A stretch of DNA of 17,534 bases from Desulfobulbaceae bacterium (GCA_026986885.1 JALSNT010000088.1:1-17534), one strand, 5' to 3'. Positions 1-8,873 are shown, counted from the stretch's first letter. Translations and numbers: made by a program. The notes: generated by a model not told the origin, from the letters alone.

Positions 1-866
1 TGCTCGACGCGGATGGATATTTTTTTCCCCGGCTTGCTGAATTTAAGGCCGTTGGAGAGCAGGTTGCCTATGACCTGGCCGATCCTGGCCTCGTCAAACC
101 AGCCGACAACCGGTTTGTCCGGAACGATTAACTCAAGGCAGATACCATGTTCTTCGGCCGCGGCCGTAAATTCCCCGGCAACACGGCCGGCAACGGCAGT
201 AATATCTCCCCTGGCCATGGAATAGCGCATGCTGCCCGCATCCAGTTTGGCCAGGTCGAGCAGATCATTGAGCAGTAGAATAAGCCGGTCGCCGCTGTCT
301 TTTATCTCCTGAAAGTATTGATGCAGTTTTTCCCGAGGCACTTTGTCGATACGTTTAAGGCCGAAATTGGCATAACTTAAAATGGCATGCATGGGCGTGC
401 GCATTTCATGGGACATGTTGGCGAGAAATTCCGATTTCGCCTGGTTGGCCCGGTGCTCCTGGTCAAGGGCATTTTTGAGATTTTCCCTGGCATGCAGCAG
501 TTCCAGGTGCTGTTTGATGCGTATTCTCAGCAGTTGCGGCTGTATCGGTTTGGCGATATAGTCAACTGCGCCCATGCTTAATCCCTTGTATTCGCCTCCT
601 TCTTCCAGGAGGGAGGTGAAAAAGATGATGAGAATGTCCCTGGTTGCGGGATCGGCCTTGAGTCGTCTGCACACCTCGTACCCGTCCATGCCCGGCATGA
701 CGATATCCAGGAGGATCATTTGCGGCTGCGGCTCCGTCCGGGCCATCCGCAGTGCCTGTTCCCCGTTTTCCGCCAGGCTGACCCGGTACTCATCCTCCAG
801 CATGAGGTTCAGAAAAACCCGATTGGTTTCGTTGTCTTCAACGACAAGAATGTGGTCGCTGTCCAT
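1..866 (-). CDS. Receiver-histidine kinase hybrid, C-terminal end outside window
   Basis: Cytoplasmic sensor kinase with an N-terminal receiver. The frame is open from the ATG at 866 to the window edge (288 codons), so the C-terminus is missing. The receiver (residues about 4-122) has the acidic pair E10/D11, phospho-acceptor D54 in LLDIVMP, T84 and K106. A short linker leads to a HisKA H-box with H153 in MSHEMRTPMHAILSY. The start of the ATPase domain is visible (N-box around NLLSNGLKFS). There is no membrane segment. A GGAG four bases upstream of the ATG supports this start. It is closely related to the kinase at 5523-6764, sharing the unusual H-box MH(A/G)ILSY and the following FGLKRID, but here the receiver is intact. 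It is downstream of the dCache chemoreceptor, separated by a 280-bp gap with a palindromic element. The signal sensed is unknown. Confidence 0.9.
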   Translation of the reverse strand, partial: MDSDHILVVEDNETNRVFLNLMLEDEYRVSLAENGEQALRMARTEPQPQMILLDIVMPGMDGYEVCRRLKADPATRDILIIFFTSLLEEGGEYKGLSMGAVDYIAKPIQPQLLRIRIKQHLELLHARENLKNALDQEHRANQAKSEFLANMSHEMRTPMHAILSYANFGLKRIDKVPREKLHQYFQEIKDSGDRLILLLNDLLDLAKLDAGSMRYSMARGDITAVAGRVAGEFTAAAEEHGICLELIVPDKPVVGWFDEARIGQVIGNLLSNGLKFSKPGKKISIRVE

Positions 867-906
867 CTTTCTCCATGTTTTTCCGGGTTAGGTGACGGAA
901 ACTGAG

Positions 907-1130
907 CAATACCTAAATTGAGCGTTTCACCCCATCTGCAAATAAAAAAAGATAAATGATTATAAGTGATTTCTTTATAAAATGTTGCAGATGGTGTGAA
1001 ACCCTCCGGGATTTCCATTTCATTCCCAATCTGCAGGCTTTGCGCTGTCCCATGTAGGCTTAACTACAATGAAACAGCACAAAACCTACAGCTTGGGGCG
1101 AAATGAAAATCGTTCAATTTAGGCAATAGT
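907..1130. repeat. Palindromic non-coding element (MITE/REP-like)
   Basis: This intergenic stretch is built of nested inverted repeats. The outer arms share CCTAAATTGA (912-921) and TCAATTTAGG (1114-1123). A second pair, GTTTCACCCCATCTGCAA (924-941) and its near-complement at 985-1002, matches at 17 of 18 bases around a 43-nt loop. A third pair is TGTAGG (1053-1058) and CCTACA (1085-1090). The left end recurs at 11393-11422, so it is a dispersed sequence rather than a local terminator. No coding capacity is evident. A small non-autonomous mobile element or REP-type repeat is the likeliest identity; that is inference. Confidence 0.6.
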
Positions 1131-1146
1131 CCACTGAAAAGCCTTC

Positions 1147-3306
1147 TTACTCGAGTTTAAACTTTTCGATCAGGGTGCGCAGGTTTGCCGCATAATTTTT
1201 CAACTCATCGGCCTTTTCCTTGACCTGACCGGTGCCGTCGGTAATTTCTCCGGCGGCATGGCTTACCTGGGAAATATCCGAGGCGATTTCCTGGGAGACG
1301 GTTGAACTCTGGGCCACATTTTCGGCAACCTCGCCGATCCCCTGGCCCGCCTGCTGGATATTGCTGGTCAGCTCGGTCATGGTTCCGGCCTGCGCATCCA
1401 GGGCGGTGGCGATATTGGAGACAATCGCATCAATCTCATTGATGATTTCAGTAATGGTCCTGATGCCGCCGACCGTGACACTGGTCGAGTTTTGAATACC
1501 ATCGATCCGCTGTTTTATTTCACCGGTGGCCTCGGCCGTCTGCCTGGCAAGGTCCTTGATCTCATTGGCGACCACGGCAAATCCCTTGCCTGCCTCACCG
1601 GCCCGGGCAGCTTCAATGGTGGCATTCAGGGCCAGCAGGTTGGTCTGGGAGGATATCTCGGTGATGGTTTCCGTGACCTTGCCGATGTCCTGGGCCGAAA
1701 TACCAAGTTCGTCAACCTTGTGCGAGATATCAACGGCTTCTTTGACTGCCTGATCGGTGATGTCCCTGGCCTTGGCCGTGGAGGTGCGGATCTCACCCAC
1801 CGTGCTGCCGATTTCTTCAGTGGCTGCCGTCATCATGTTGACGTTGGCGGCGGCCTCTTCGGTGGCCGCTGCCACGCTGCCCATGTTGGCACTCATCTCT
1901 TCTGCCGCTGCTGCCACGCTTTCAGAACGCTGGGCGGTTTCCGAGGCATCCAGATCCATGGTGTCGGCGACCTGGGAAAGGCTGGCCGATGACTGGTGCA
2001 GATCGTGGCTGTTTTGCCGAATATCTCCCACCATCCTGCGGGTATTGGCGATCAACCCATGGACCGAAGCGGTGAGCTCGGAAAATTCATCCTGGACTAC
2101 CGCTCCGTAACATTCTTTGCATTCGCTGCAGGATTTATATTCACCGCTCAGGATTTTCGGACATTGGACGTGAGAGGAAGAAGAGCCCGCCTCTTCCCAG
2201 CAGTAACCGGTTTTCCCGTGCATCGTACATTCGGTTTTGCTGCAATGCAGTTTTTCAGAGCAGTTGATACCTTTAATCTTTGCAGTATCGACCTGGCGGC
2301 TGAGGTCTCCTGCCGCCGCCGCTTCAAGTACCTGCCTGACCCCGGCCAGCGGTTTGTCGATCAACTGGTGAAAGAGAAAAAAGACCAGGGTGAGTACCAG
2401 GAGAAGTGCTGCCGCCCCGACCTCCAGGATGTGAAGGGACGTTTTTTGGGCGACGGCCAGTTTTGCTGAATAATCCAGGGGAATAGCCGATACCCCGACA
2501 ATTTTACCGCTGTAATCGGGTATCGGTGAGTAAATTGTCAGTATGTTTTTGTTGTTGCTTTTACTTGCTTTAATTATTTTTCGGTTGTCACGGATAACCT
2601 TATGCAGAATGGAAAACGTGTCCGGAGACAGGGGGGCATGCATGGTTGCGGCCTGGTATTTAAAGCCATTACCATCCGGCACTATAACGGCAATGTCGGC
2701 GCCGACGATTTCTTTTATTTTTGCGAGCAGGGTATCGTTGACCGGAGCGCCGAACTCAACTGATCCCACAGGCTGCCCCTGATAGCTGACCGGCACCACC
2801 GCCCGTACCGATACCCCGGCCCTGCCTACTTCCATGCCAAAGGCGTCCTGGTGGGTCCGGTTGACGGCCAGCACGGTAAAGCGAAAGCCGGACAGGTCGT
2901 CGCCGTATTTCCCTGGTTTCTGCAGACGGAGAAAGGAGGTGGCCGGCGGCAGGTGGAAATGAAAGACGTTCAGGTCGATGATTTTTTTTAGGTCGCGATA
3001 AATGGGCATGGTGACCCCTAACAGGGCTGTCCGGTCCCTCCGGCCGAAGTACTCGCGGACCGAGGGAATATCGGCTACGGTATGGGCCAGCAGCCGCAGG
3101 CGGGCAGCGCTGTTTTCCAGCAGTTGCCGGTTGACAAAGGCGGCATCATTTTGCAGCTCCAGCCGGGTTTTGACCATTACGTCCCTGATGTTGTTACGAT
3201 ACATCAGGATAACTGGAACCGCGACCATTATACCGATAATGACGGCCAGGGCAACCAGGGTCTTGGTTTTTACCCGTTTGGGAACAAGGCGTTTGCAAAA
3301 ATTCAT
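1147..3306 (-). CDS. Methyl-accepting chemotaxis protein with dCache sensor and cysteine-rich insert
   Basis: Transmembrane chemoreceptor of 719 residues. TM1 spans about residues 13-36. The periplasmic region (about 40-285) has the [25 protein letters not shown] segment (116-137) typical of dCache_3 (double Cache) sensors. TM2 is about 294-315 and a HAMP-like segment follows. Between this and the signalling domain is a cysteine-rich insert with eight Cys (349, 355, 360, 369, 382, 393, 396, 399), including C369-W370; it resembles the Cys/Trp modules of some deltaproteobacterial chemoreceptors and could bind metal or sense redox. The MCP signalling domain runs from about 430 to 715, with the hairpin tip at [20 protein letters not shown]. 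The ATG at 3306 is preceded by GGGAGAA. It lies 59 bp after the CheY-like gene on the same strand and is probably co-transcribed with it and hemerythrin. The ligand is unknown. Confidence 0.93.
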   Translation of the reverse strand: MNFCKRLVPKRVKTKTLVALAVIIGIMVAVPVILMYRNNIRDVMVKTRLELQNDAAFVNRQLLENSAARLRLLAHTVADIPSVREYFGRRDRTALLGVTMPIYRDLKKIIDLNVFHFHLPPATSFLRLQKPGKYGDDLSGFRFTVLAVNRTHQDAFGMEVGRAGVSVRAVVPVSYQGQPVGSVEFGAPVNDTLLAKIKEIVGADIAVIVPDGNGFKYQAATMHAPLSPDTFSILHKVIRDNRKIIKASKSNNKNILTIYSPIPDYSGKIVGVSAIPLDYSAKLAVAQKTSLHILEVGAAALLLVLTLVFFLFHQLIDKPLAGVRQVLEAAAAGDLSRQVDTAKIKGINCSEKLHCSKTECTMHGKTGYCWEEAGSSSSHVQCPKILSGEYKSCSECKECYGAVVQDEFSELTASVHGLIANTRRMVGDIRQNSHDLHQSSASLSQVADTMDLDASETAQRSESVAAAAEEMSANMGSVAAATEEAAANVNMMTAATEEIGSTVGEIRTSTAKARDITDQAVKEAVDISHKVDELGISAQDIGKVTETITEISSQTNLLALNATIEAARAGEAGKGFAVVANEIKDLARQTAEATGEIKQRIDGIQNSTSVTVGGIRTITEIINEIDAIVSNIATALDAQAGTMTELTSNIQQAGQGIGEVAENVAQSSTVSQEIASDISQVSHAAGEITDGTGQVKEKADELKNYAANLRTLIEKFKLE

Positions 3307-3365
3307 GGGGTTCTCCCGTAATTTTCCATAAATGACGGTATCGTCAGTACCGGCAAAAGATGTGT

Positions 3366-3740
3366 TCAGGCCTGGACCGTTTCCAGTGACTGTAAGAGTT
3401 CGTCCATACCGAAAGGCTTGGACAGGTACTGATCGGCGCCTGCCGCAAGACCGTTTTTTATTTCATCCTGCATGGCCCGGCCGGAAAGCATGATAATCTT
3501 GACATCCGCATAATCGGGATCGCGCCTGATTCGCCGGCAGACCTCGTAGCCGTCAATGCCGGGCATCATAATATCAAGGAGAATAACATCCGGTTGGAAC
3601 TCCGGCAGCACATCCAGGCAGTCTTCGCCCGAGGAAACCCAGTGGGTGAGGTACTCTTCCTCAAACTCAAGGATCTCAAGAAGAATTTTTACGTTGGTTC
3701 TGTCATCGTCAACGATGAGGATTTTTATTTTCTGTTCCAT
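3366..3740 (-). CDS. Single-domain CheY-like response regulator
   Basis: Stand-alone receiver of 124 residues, the normal size for a CheY-type protein. It has the acidic cluster D11/D12, phospho-acceptor D56 in LLDIMMP, a serine (S86) at the conserved Ser/Thr position and K108 in SKPF. There is no output domain, so it must act by protein contact or by passing on phosphate. The start is preceded by AGAGGAAAGACC-ATG, a good ribosome site. It begins 10 bp after the stop of the hemerythrin gene and is followed after 59 bp by the dCache chemoreceptor, so the three genes probably form one operon. Family resemblance does not show whether it is a true flagellar CheY or a phosphate sink in another pathway. 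Confidence 0.93.
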   Translation of the reverse strand: MEQKIKILIVDDDRTNVKILLEILEFEEEYLTHWVSSGEDCLDVLPEFQPDVILLDIMMPGIDGYEVCRRIRRDPDYADVKIIMLSGRAMQDEIKNGLAAGADQYLSKPFGMDELLQSLETVQA

Positions 3741-3750
3741 GGTCTTTCCT

Positions 3751-4158
3751 CTATGCCGGTACCGTATCAGTGAGAAATTTTGTATATTTTTTATCTTCTT
3801 CCAGGATGTGTTTAATCAGCCACTCCCGCAGGAATGAATAGAATTCGACCCGCACCGATTCATTCTCCGTCAGTATTCGCTGCTGGAAGGCTATGACCTG
3901 TCGTTCCAGTTCCGCATGTTGCTTTTTATGTGCTCCAAGGTTTGGGAAGCCGGCTTGTTGCAGGGCAGCCTCTTCGGATTTAAAATGGAACTGGGTGTAA
4001 TCAATGAGTCGGCCGACGGCATCGCTGACTGCCGACACGTCATCCTTGTCCCGGACAATGACAAACATCCTGTTGATTAATTCAACCAGTTTGCGGTGTT
4101 CATTGTCAAATTGTTCAACACCTACTGAATATGAATCCCGCCATTTGATTAACGGCAT
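3751..4158 (-). CDS. Bacteriohemerythrin
   Basis: Single-domain, four-helix-bundle di-iron protein of 135 residues, the usual length. All seven expected iron ligands are present: H21 (DNEH), H58 and E62 (HFKSEE), H77 and H81 (AHKKQH), and H117 and D122 (KHILEED). Proteins of this family bind O2 reversibly, and some respond to NO; in anaerobes they are thought to act in O2 sensing, delivery or protection. There is no signal peptide, so it is cytoplasmic. An AGGAGGATCACC-ATG ribosome site fixes the start. Position directly upstream of a CheY-like gene and a chemoreceptor suggests involvement in aerotaxis-like signalling. A perfect 14-bp AT-rich palindrome lies 26 bp upstream of the start. Confidence 0.95.
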   Translation of the reverse strand: MPLIKWRDSYSVGVEQFDNEHRKLVELINRMFVIVRDKDDVSAVSDAVGRLIDYTQFHFKSEEAALQQAGFPNLGAHKKQHAELERQVIAFQQRILTENESVRVEFYSFLREWLIKHILEEDKKYTKFLTDTVPA

Positions 4159-4183
4159 GGTGATCCTCCTTGTATTTTTTTAA

Positions 4184-4197
4184 ATGATAATTATCAT
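4184..4197. promoter_or_regulatory. Fur-box-like palindrome upstream of hemerythrin gene
   Basis: ATGATAATTATCAT is a perfect 14-bp palindrome in the 38-bp gap between the HD-GYP gene and bacteriohemerythrin. It resembles the GATAAT/ATTATC core of Fur boxes but lacks the central spacer base of the 7-1-7 Fur site. An iron-responsive operator for a di-iron protein is plausible; it is not established by sequence alone. Confidence 0.35.
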
Positions 4198-5330
4198 CAT
4201 TCAACTGTAACCGGTTGCAAATTACCGGTGTGCCTGCGGGACATTCGTTCCCTGTCCCGCTCGCTCAATGCAAAATTTTCCGAATCGGTAAATTCATCGT
4301 TGTTTTCCCTTTTTATGCGTTCAAATTCATCTATGTTCCGCAAAAAAATGTCAATAAGCGCCGGGTCAAAATGTTTGCCCCGTTCTTCCGCCATCATTTC
4401 ACAGGCAACTTTAATCGGGTAAGGATCTTTATACGGCCGCCGTGAGGTCAGGGAGTCAAAGACGTCGGCAATGGCGACAATCCGTCCTTCAATGGGTATT
4501 TGCTCACCATGCAGTCCGGCCGGATAGCCGGTGCCGTCCCATTTCTCATGATGGGTCAGGGCGATGTCCCTGGCCATGCGCATGAGGAGCGAATCATGGC
4601 CGTCCAGCAGCCGGGCGCCGATGGTTGTGTGCTCGGTCATGGTCCGCCATTCCTCAGCAGTAAGTTTTCCTGTTTTCAGGAGGATGGCATCGGGAACGGA
4701 GATCTTGCCAATATCATGCATGGGGCTGGCATTGAGGAGCAGTTCCTGGTGCTGGTGGTCCAGGCCGTACAGCTCGCCGAGCCGCATGCACATCCTGCTC
4801 ATGCGGATGATATGCTCTCCTGTCTCATTGTCACGGTACTCGGCGGCCATCCCTAAGCGGCGCACGATTTCCAGCCTGGTGGCGTCCAGTTCCGCGGTCC
4901 GTTCCCGGACTTTTTTTTCCAGAATTTCATTTTGCTCCCGAATGGTGTCTTCCGCCTTTTTCATCCGGCACAGGGTCCGTACCCTGGCCTCGAGTTCTTC
5001 CCCGGAAAAGGGCTTGGTCAGGTAATCGTTGGCGCCGTTGTCCAGGGCCTGTACCACATCTTCCGTTGTGCTTCTCGCTGTCAGCATCAGGACAGGGATG
5101 TGTTGAATGAGTGAATCCTCACGCAACCGGCGCAGCATTTCCATCCCGTTCATAACCGGCATCATGATGTCAAGTAAGATTACATCGGGTAAAAGACTCT
5201 TTGCCATCTGCAGGCCCGCCCTGCCGTCTTCTGCGGAAACCACCGTGAAATCAGCCAGCTCAAGAATCTCCCGGCAGATTTTTACGTTTCGGTCATTATC
5301 ATCAACAACTTGAACAAGTGCGCCTGTCAT
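4197..5330 (-). CDS. Receiver/HD-GYP response regulator, probable c-di-GMP phosphodiesterase
   Basis: Cytoplasmic two-domain regulator of 377 residues. The receiver (about 5-118) has D10/D11, phospho-acceptor D54 (LLDIMMP), T84 and K106. A charged helix (about 122-155) that could form a coiled coil links it to an HD-GYP domain. All expected metal ligands are visible: E169 and H173 (ETGEH), H205-D206 (HDIGK), H234, H260-H261, and D289. The GYP signature is at 268-270 in GTGYP. HD-GYP proteins hydrolyse c-di-GMP to pGpG or GMP, so phosphorylation probably controls c-di-GMP breakdown. AAGGAG six bases before the ATG supports the start. The C-terminal tail after about 320 is charged and not conserved. 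It lies between the upstream hybrid kinase gene (192-bp gap) and hemerythrin (38-bp gap). Confidence 0.94.
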   Translation of the reverse strand: MTGALVQVVDDNDRNVKICREILELADFTVVSAEDGRAGLQMAKSLLPDVILLDIMMPVMNGMEMLRRLREDSLIQHIPVLMLTARSTTEDVVQALDNGANDYLTKPFSGEELEARVRTLCRMKKAEDTIREQNEILEKKVRERTAELDATRLEIVRRLGMAAEYRDNETGEHIIRMSRMCMRLGELYGLDHQHQELLLNASPMHDIGKISVPDAILLKTGKLTAEEWRTMTEHTTIGARLLDGHDSLLMRMARDIALTHHEKWDGTGYPAGLHGEQIPIEGRIVAIADVFDSLTSRRPYKDPYPIKVACEMMAEERGKHFDPALIDIFLRNIDEFERIKRENNDEFTDSENFALSERDRERMSRRHTGNLQPVTVE

Positions 5331-5376
5331 GTTTTTCTCCTTATATACGATGTCTCATAAAAACTTCGATTTGCTA

Positions 5377-5393
5377 CGCCCTGTGTCGGGGCG
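5377..5393 (-). other. Small GC-rich hairpin in leader of HD-GYP gene
   Basis: In the 192-bp gap before the HD-GYP gene, the leftward transcript would contain CGCCC-N7-GGGCG. A five-T run comes only about 12 nt after the stem, so it is not a standard terminator. It could be an attenuator or the border of a dispersed repeat. Nothing else recognisable was seen in this gap. Confidence 0.25.
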
Positions 5394-5522
5394 ACTTTCA
5401 CGATATCAGCCGGCTTGACGGCAACCTGTCCCCTCCACCTGATCATTGCATGTTTTGTGTTGTTACCAAGCCCTCTTTGGATGTATTTTGACTTTTTACG
5501 GGTCGGTTAAAAAGCAGGTCAT

Positions 5523-6764
5523 TCATTTCCGTGTTCCGTGTTCTGGAGAGGACGGCAGGCGCTCATGCCGTCTCGTTTTATGCCCATGCGCCACCGGCAG
5601 AATAAAGGAAAAGACGGCCCCTCCCTTCGGGTTCCTCCGCGCCTGTATTTTTCCTCCGTGATCTTCGATAATCTGCCTGCAGATGGAGAGACCCATTGCC
5701 GTGCCATAGGACTCTCCTCTGGTCATGCTGTTGTGGAGAAATTTATCAAAAACCCGGCCGATCTCCTCTGCCGGTATCCCAATTCCCCGGTCACGGATTG
5801 CAACCTCCACTTCATTGTCTTTCAGCATGTCAATGGTTGGCGGTTTTTTTTGAACAGTAATTCGTATCTCGCCGCCCGCATCGGAGAACTTGATGGCATT
5901 CAACACAAGGGTCCGTAATACCCGGCCAATCAGTAACCTGTCGATTCTGACCATGACCGGTCGCTCCGGGATTTCTTTTATCAGGCAAATTCGTTTTTCT
6001 TCGGCCACATGGGCAAGTTCATCAAATACGGTCACCACCTCATCTACCACGTTTCCCGTTCGCAGGTCATAGTGCACCTTGCCCGCTTCAAGTCTGGCCA
6101 GCTCAAGAAGATCATTGAGCAGACTGTCAAGTCTGCTGCCGCTGTCCTCAATTTCCTGGAAAAATTCTTTCAGTTTTTCCCTTGGCGCCGTGTCAATCCT
6201 TTTTAAGCCGAAACGCGTATAGCTCAGGATACCATGCATGGGCGTGTGCAGTTCATGGGACATATTGGCAAGGAATTCCGATTTGGCATGCGTTGATGCT
6301 TCGGCGGTAATTCTCGCATGCTCAATCTCCCTGGTTTGTTCCTGCAGTTGACCCATTAAACGTTGCTGCCTGAGCTGGTAGTGTATCCGGTACAGCAGAC
6401 AGGACCATTGAACAGGCCTGGTTATATAATCATCAGCACCGGCATCATAAACCCGGGCGACAATATCCTCCTGTTCATGCTCAATCACCAGCAGGATTGG
6501 AATATGTTTGAATTCTTCCTGGTTTTTGAGGTGAGTACAGACGGAAAAACCATCCATAACAGGCATTGCTCCGTCCATCAGGACAAGCGCCGGCCTTGTC
6601 TGTTCCGCAAGCTCAACGGCCATGCCTCCGTTGGGCGCCTTCAGGATTTTGTAGCCCTGCTGTTCAAGCAGCATGACAAGCTGACCGCCGGCGTCGCTCG
6701 ATTCCCCGGCGAGCAGAATTCTCCGTGTCCCGATATCGTAGTTTTTGTTCTGCATATCCGACAT
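5523..6764 (-). CDS. Histidine kinase with N-terminal degenerate receiver domain
   Basis: Soluble kinase of 413 residues counted from the ATG at 6764, which begins 4 bp after the chemoreceptor stop. A TTG start at 6803, overlapping the upstream gene, is also open; neither has a strong ribosome site, so translational coupling is likely. The N-terminal receiver keeps an Asp at the phospho-site (D64, LMDGAMP), but the acidic pair is reduced to G-E, the Ser/Thr position is Ile (I94) and the conserved Lys is Arg (R116, ITRP). The kinase core is complete: H170 in the H-box, N-box with NAIKFSDAGG, G1 as DRGIGIP, and a G2 region GTAMGLSI. It is paralogous to the kinase at 1-866. Tight linkage to the PilJ/PilZ receptor suggests that the two work together. 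Confidence 0.9.
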   Translation of the reverse strand: MSDMQNKNYDIGTRRILLAGESSDAGGQLVMLLEQQGYKILKAPNGGMAVELAEQTRPALVLMDGAMPVMDGFSVCTHLKNQEEFKHIPILLVIEHEQEDIVARVYDAGADDYITRPVQWSCLLYRIHYQLRQQRLMGQLQEQTREIEHARITAEASTHAKSEFLANMSHELHTPMHGILSYTRFGLKRIDTAPREKLKEFFQEIEDSGSRLDSLLNDLLELARLEAGKVHYDLRTGNVVDEVVTVFDELAHVAEEKRICLIKEIPERPVMVRIDRLLIGRVLRTLVLNAIKFSDAGGEIRITVQKKPPTIDMLKDNEVEVAIRDRGIGIPAEEIGRVFDKFLHNSMTRGESYGTAMGLSICRQIIEDHGGKIQARRNPKGGAVFSFILPVAHGHKTRRHERLPSSPEHGTRK

Positions 6765-6768
6765 TTTG

Positions 6769-8793
6769 TCAGGCGTATTGATATGGTTTACCGAAGTAAT
6801 CAAAAATCTGTCGAACCATCTGCTGCTGGTTGCTATTCAACTTCTTGAATTTGATCCCGTAATAGAAATAATCCTTCTGTTTTTCTTCATGAACAATCCG
6901 GCCTTCAATCTCAATCGTGTTTTCTTCGCCGAAAGAGGAATTTGCCGGCAAATGTATCCTGAGTATGAGGGTGCCGTCGCGCTGAAGCCGATGATTACAT
7001 TTGAGTTTTATACCGCCCATACTGATATCCCGGCTGACTCCGGAAATAGTAACTCCTTGCTGCTCAATGGAAATTTTCACTCGATTTTCAATGCGGGGAG
7101 ACTGACGTTTCTCCCCCTCTGCCCGCTTGACGGGCTCGGTCGGCTCGGGGATAAAACCGGCCAATATTTTATTGAGTTCTTCTGAAACAAGATGCAGATC
7201 ATCGGCGACCATGGTTGTTTCACGGGCCTTGCTGGTGGACTGCCTGAGTACCTCAAACAATTCGTTTAATCTGTCATGCAGCAAATCCAGTTGTTCAGCC
7301 TGTTGCTGATTATACTCAGCAATATGGGTGGTGTTCTGTGTGGTGCTGTTTACGCCCTCCTTCATTGCCCTAAAGGCCTGGACCGTCTGTTCCGCCTGTT
7401 GTTGTGAGTTGTGGACCCGCTCCACCACCTGCTCCATGGAACCAACCGAACCGTCCACGCGTTCCGTAAGACGATTGATCAGGTTGGTTATCTCCATGGT
7501 TGATTCGGCGGTCTGCTTGGCCAGTTCTTTAATTTCATTGGCAACAACGGCAAAACCCTTGCCCGCCTCACCAGCCCTTGCCGCCTCTATTGTGGCATTG
7601 AGCGCCAGCAGGTTGGTTTGATCGGCTATATTTTGAATGGATTCAATAATCATATGAATCTGGCCGGTTGCGTTTTTCAGGGCTTCCATCTGCTCAGCCG
7701 TGCTGTTGACGCTGCCGACTGCTCCCGCCAGCTCTTCGATATTTTGAGAAACGACAAGCGCTCCCTGGTGTGCCTGTTGTTCTGTTTCCTCAACGGTTGC
7801 CCGTGCCTGCTCCACCTGGGTGCTGACCGTGGCGGATATCTCCTGCAGAGACTCAATCGCCTGCAGGACTTGTTCGGAACTCTCCTGTTCCTGCGTGTTT
7901 GAACTGGATATTTCAGATGAAATTACCGCGATCTGTCCGGAAGAAAGAGCCATCTGCTTACTGTTTTGCTGGACGGTGTTTATTACATTGCTCAGCGCTT
8001 TGCGCATGCCGTTCACATTTTTCTGCAAAATTCCCAGCTCATCTTTTGAGGAAACGGTTAATGAGTCATCCCGGAGATCACCACCGGCAATTTTTCGGGT
8101 AATGGAAACGACCTGTTCAAGGGGAATGGTTATGGAAGATGTAATCATCGAACCGATCAAAACTGCGATCAATCCAGCAGAGATCCACAAGAATATTTCT
8201 ATGATCTGCATGGTGCGCACTTTGGCGGCCGATTGATCGGCCAGCATGGCAACAGCCTTGTTCATGGCGGCAAGCGTGTTGATGCTCAGGCTATTGATTG
8301 CAAGTAACTGCGCGGGTCCGCAGGTCGTACCCTGTACGGATTGTATGGTTTGCTGCAGCTGCTGCCATAATGCGGCCACCTTATCCAACTGCACCCTGAC
8401 TGCGACGTTGCCGGCGGCTGATAAATGCACCGGTTTTGTCATTGCCAGGTCCATGTAAGTTGTTCCTCCTTTTTGCAACGCTGCAAGTGTTGTTTTAAAG
8501 AGTCTGGCGCTTGCAGTCATTAAAGCGGGATCAAAGCCAATGTCCAGCCGCTGTTTCTGCTGCAGGGAAAGAAAAAATTCCTTGGTAAATTTCTGAGACA
8601 GCATTCGTTGACGACCGGCAATATTGATGACCAGGCCGTCACCTTTCTGTCGGTAGAGAGTAAACGAGGTGTAAAACACCATGACGCTGAGGATGGCGAG
8701 AAAAAAGAGGGTTAATACCCTGAGCTTTTTGCCTACCGTCAGTTCCTTGATTCGCAGCAGGGCGAAGATTACCTGCTTAAATTTTTCGATCAT
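6769..8793 (-). CDS. PilJ-type chemoreceptor with C-terminal PilZ domain
   Basis: Membrane chemoreceptor of 674 residues. TM1 is about 25-45. The N-terminal sensor has [19 protein letters not shown] at 57-74, the hallmark of the PilJ-type N-terminal domain. TM2 is about 196-217, followed by HAMP (about 218-272) and an MCP signalling domain with its tip at about 385-425. A PilZ domain fills about 560-674, with the c-di-GMP-binding motifs R563-xxx-R567 and D589-x-S591-xx-G594 both intact. Receptors of this design are known in type IV pilus and surface-sensing systems; direct c-di-GMP binding to a chemoreceptor is an inference here. AGAGGG seven bases upstream supports the ATG. A sigma-54 promoter (8858-8873) with upstream palindromes (8984-9018) precedes it. 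Confidence 0.93.
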   Translation of the reverse strand: MIEKFKQVIFALLRIKELTVGKKLRVLTLFFLAILSVMVFYTSFTLYRQKGDGLVINIAGRQRMLSQKFTKEFFLSLQQKQRLDIGFDPALMTASARLFKTTLAALQKGGTTYMDLAMTKPVHLSAAGNVAVRVQLDKVAALWQQLQQTIQSVQGTTCGPAQLLAINSLSINTLAAMNKAVAMLADQSAAKVRTMQIIEIFLWISAGLIAVLIGSMITSSITIPLEQVVSITRKIAGGDLRDDSLTVSSKDELGILQKNVNGMRKALSNVINTVQQNSKQMALSSGQIAVISSEISSSNTQEQESSEQVLQAIESLQEISATVSTQVEQARATVEETEQQAHQGALVVSQNIEELAGAVGSVNSTAEQMEALKNATGQIHMIIESIQNIADQTNLLALNATIEAARAGEAGKGFAVVANEIKELAKQTAESTMEITNLINRLTERVDGSVGSMEQVVERVHNSQQQAEQTVQAFRAMKEGVNSTTQNTTHIAEYNQQQAEQLDLLHDRLNELFEVLRQSTSKARETTMVADDLHLVSEELNKILAGFIPEPTEPVKRAEGEKRQSPRIENRVKISIEQQGVTISGVSRDISMGGIKLKCNHRLQRDGTLILRIHLPANSSFGEENTIEIEGRIVHEEKQKDYFYYGIKFKKLNSNQQQMVRQIFDYFGKPYQYA

Positions 8794-8820
8794 AAGTTAT
8801 CCCTCTTAAGGCGCGGCTCT

Positions 8821-8839
8821 CCATTATGCCCGATAATGG
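8821..8839 (-). other. 7-bp perfect hairpin in chemoreceptor leader
   Basis: CCATTAT-GCCCG-ATAATGG forms a perfect 7-bp stem with a 5-nt loop. It starts about 8 nt after the predicted sigma-54 transcription start (about 8847) and ends 27 bp before the start codon. It could stabilise the mRNA 5' end or be an operator. Confidence 0.4.
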
Positions 8840-8857
8840 TTTGTTTGCCGGTACAAC

Positions 8858-8873
8858 AGCACAGATCGTGCCA
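8858..8873 (-). promoter_or_regulatory. Sigma-54 (-24/-12) promoter for PilJ/PilZ chemoreceptor
   Basis: Read leftward the site is TGGCACGATCTGTGCT. It matches the sigma-54 consensus TGGCACG-N4-TTGCW at nearly every position, with the invariant GG-N10-GC (GG 8871-8872, GC 8859-8860). Transcription would start near 8847, about 54 bp before the chemoreceptor ATG. Confidence 0.75.

Noticed and set aside
1036..1052. GG-N10-GC on the minus strand upstream of the kinase at 1-866
   Set aside because: The -12 box is AAGC rather than TTGC, no activator sites were seen, and it lies inside the dispersed element, so a sigma-54 promoter is not supported.
6765..6803. TTG start giving 13 extra residues on the second hybrid kinase
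   Set aside because: It overlaps the chemoreceptor end and has no ribosome site; the ATG at 6764 is simpler, though not proven.
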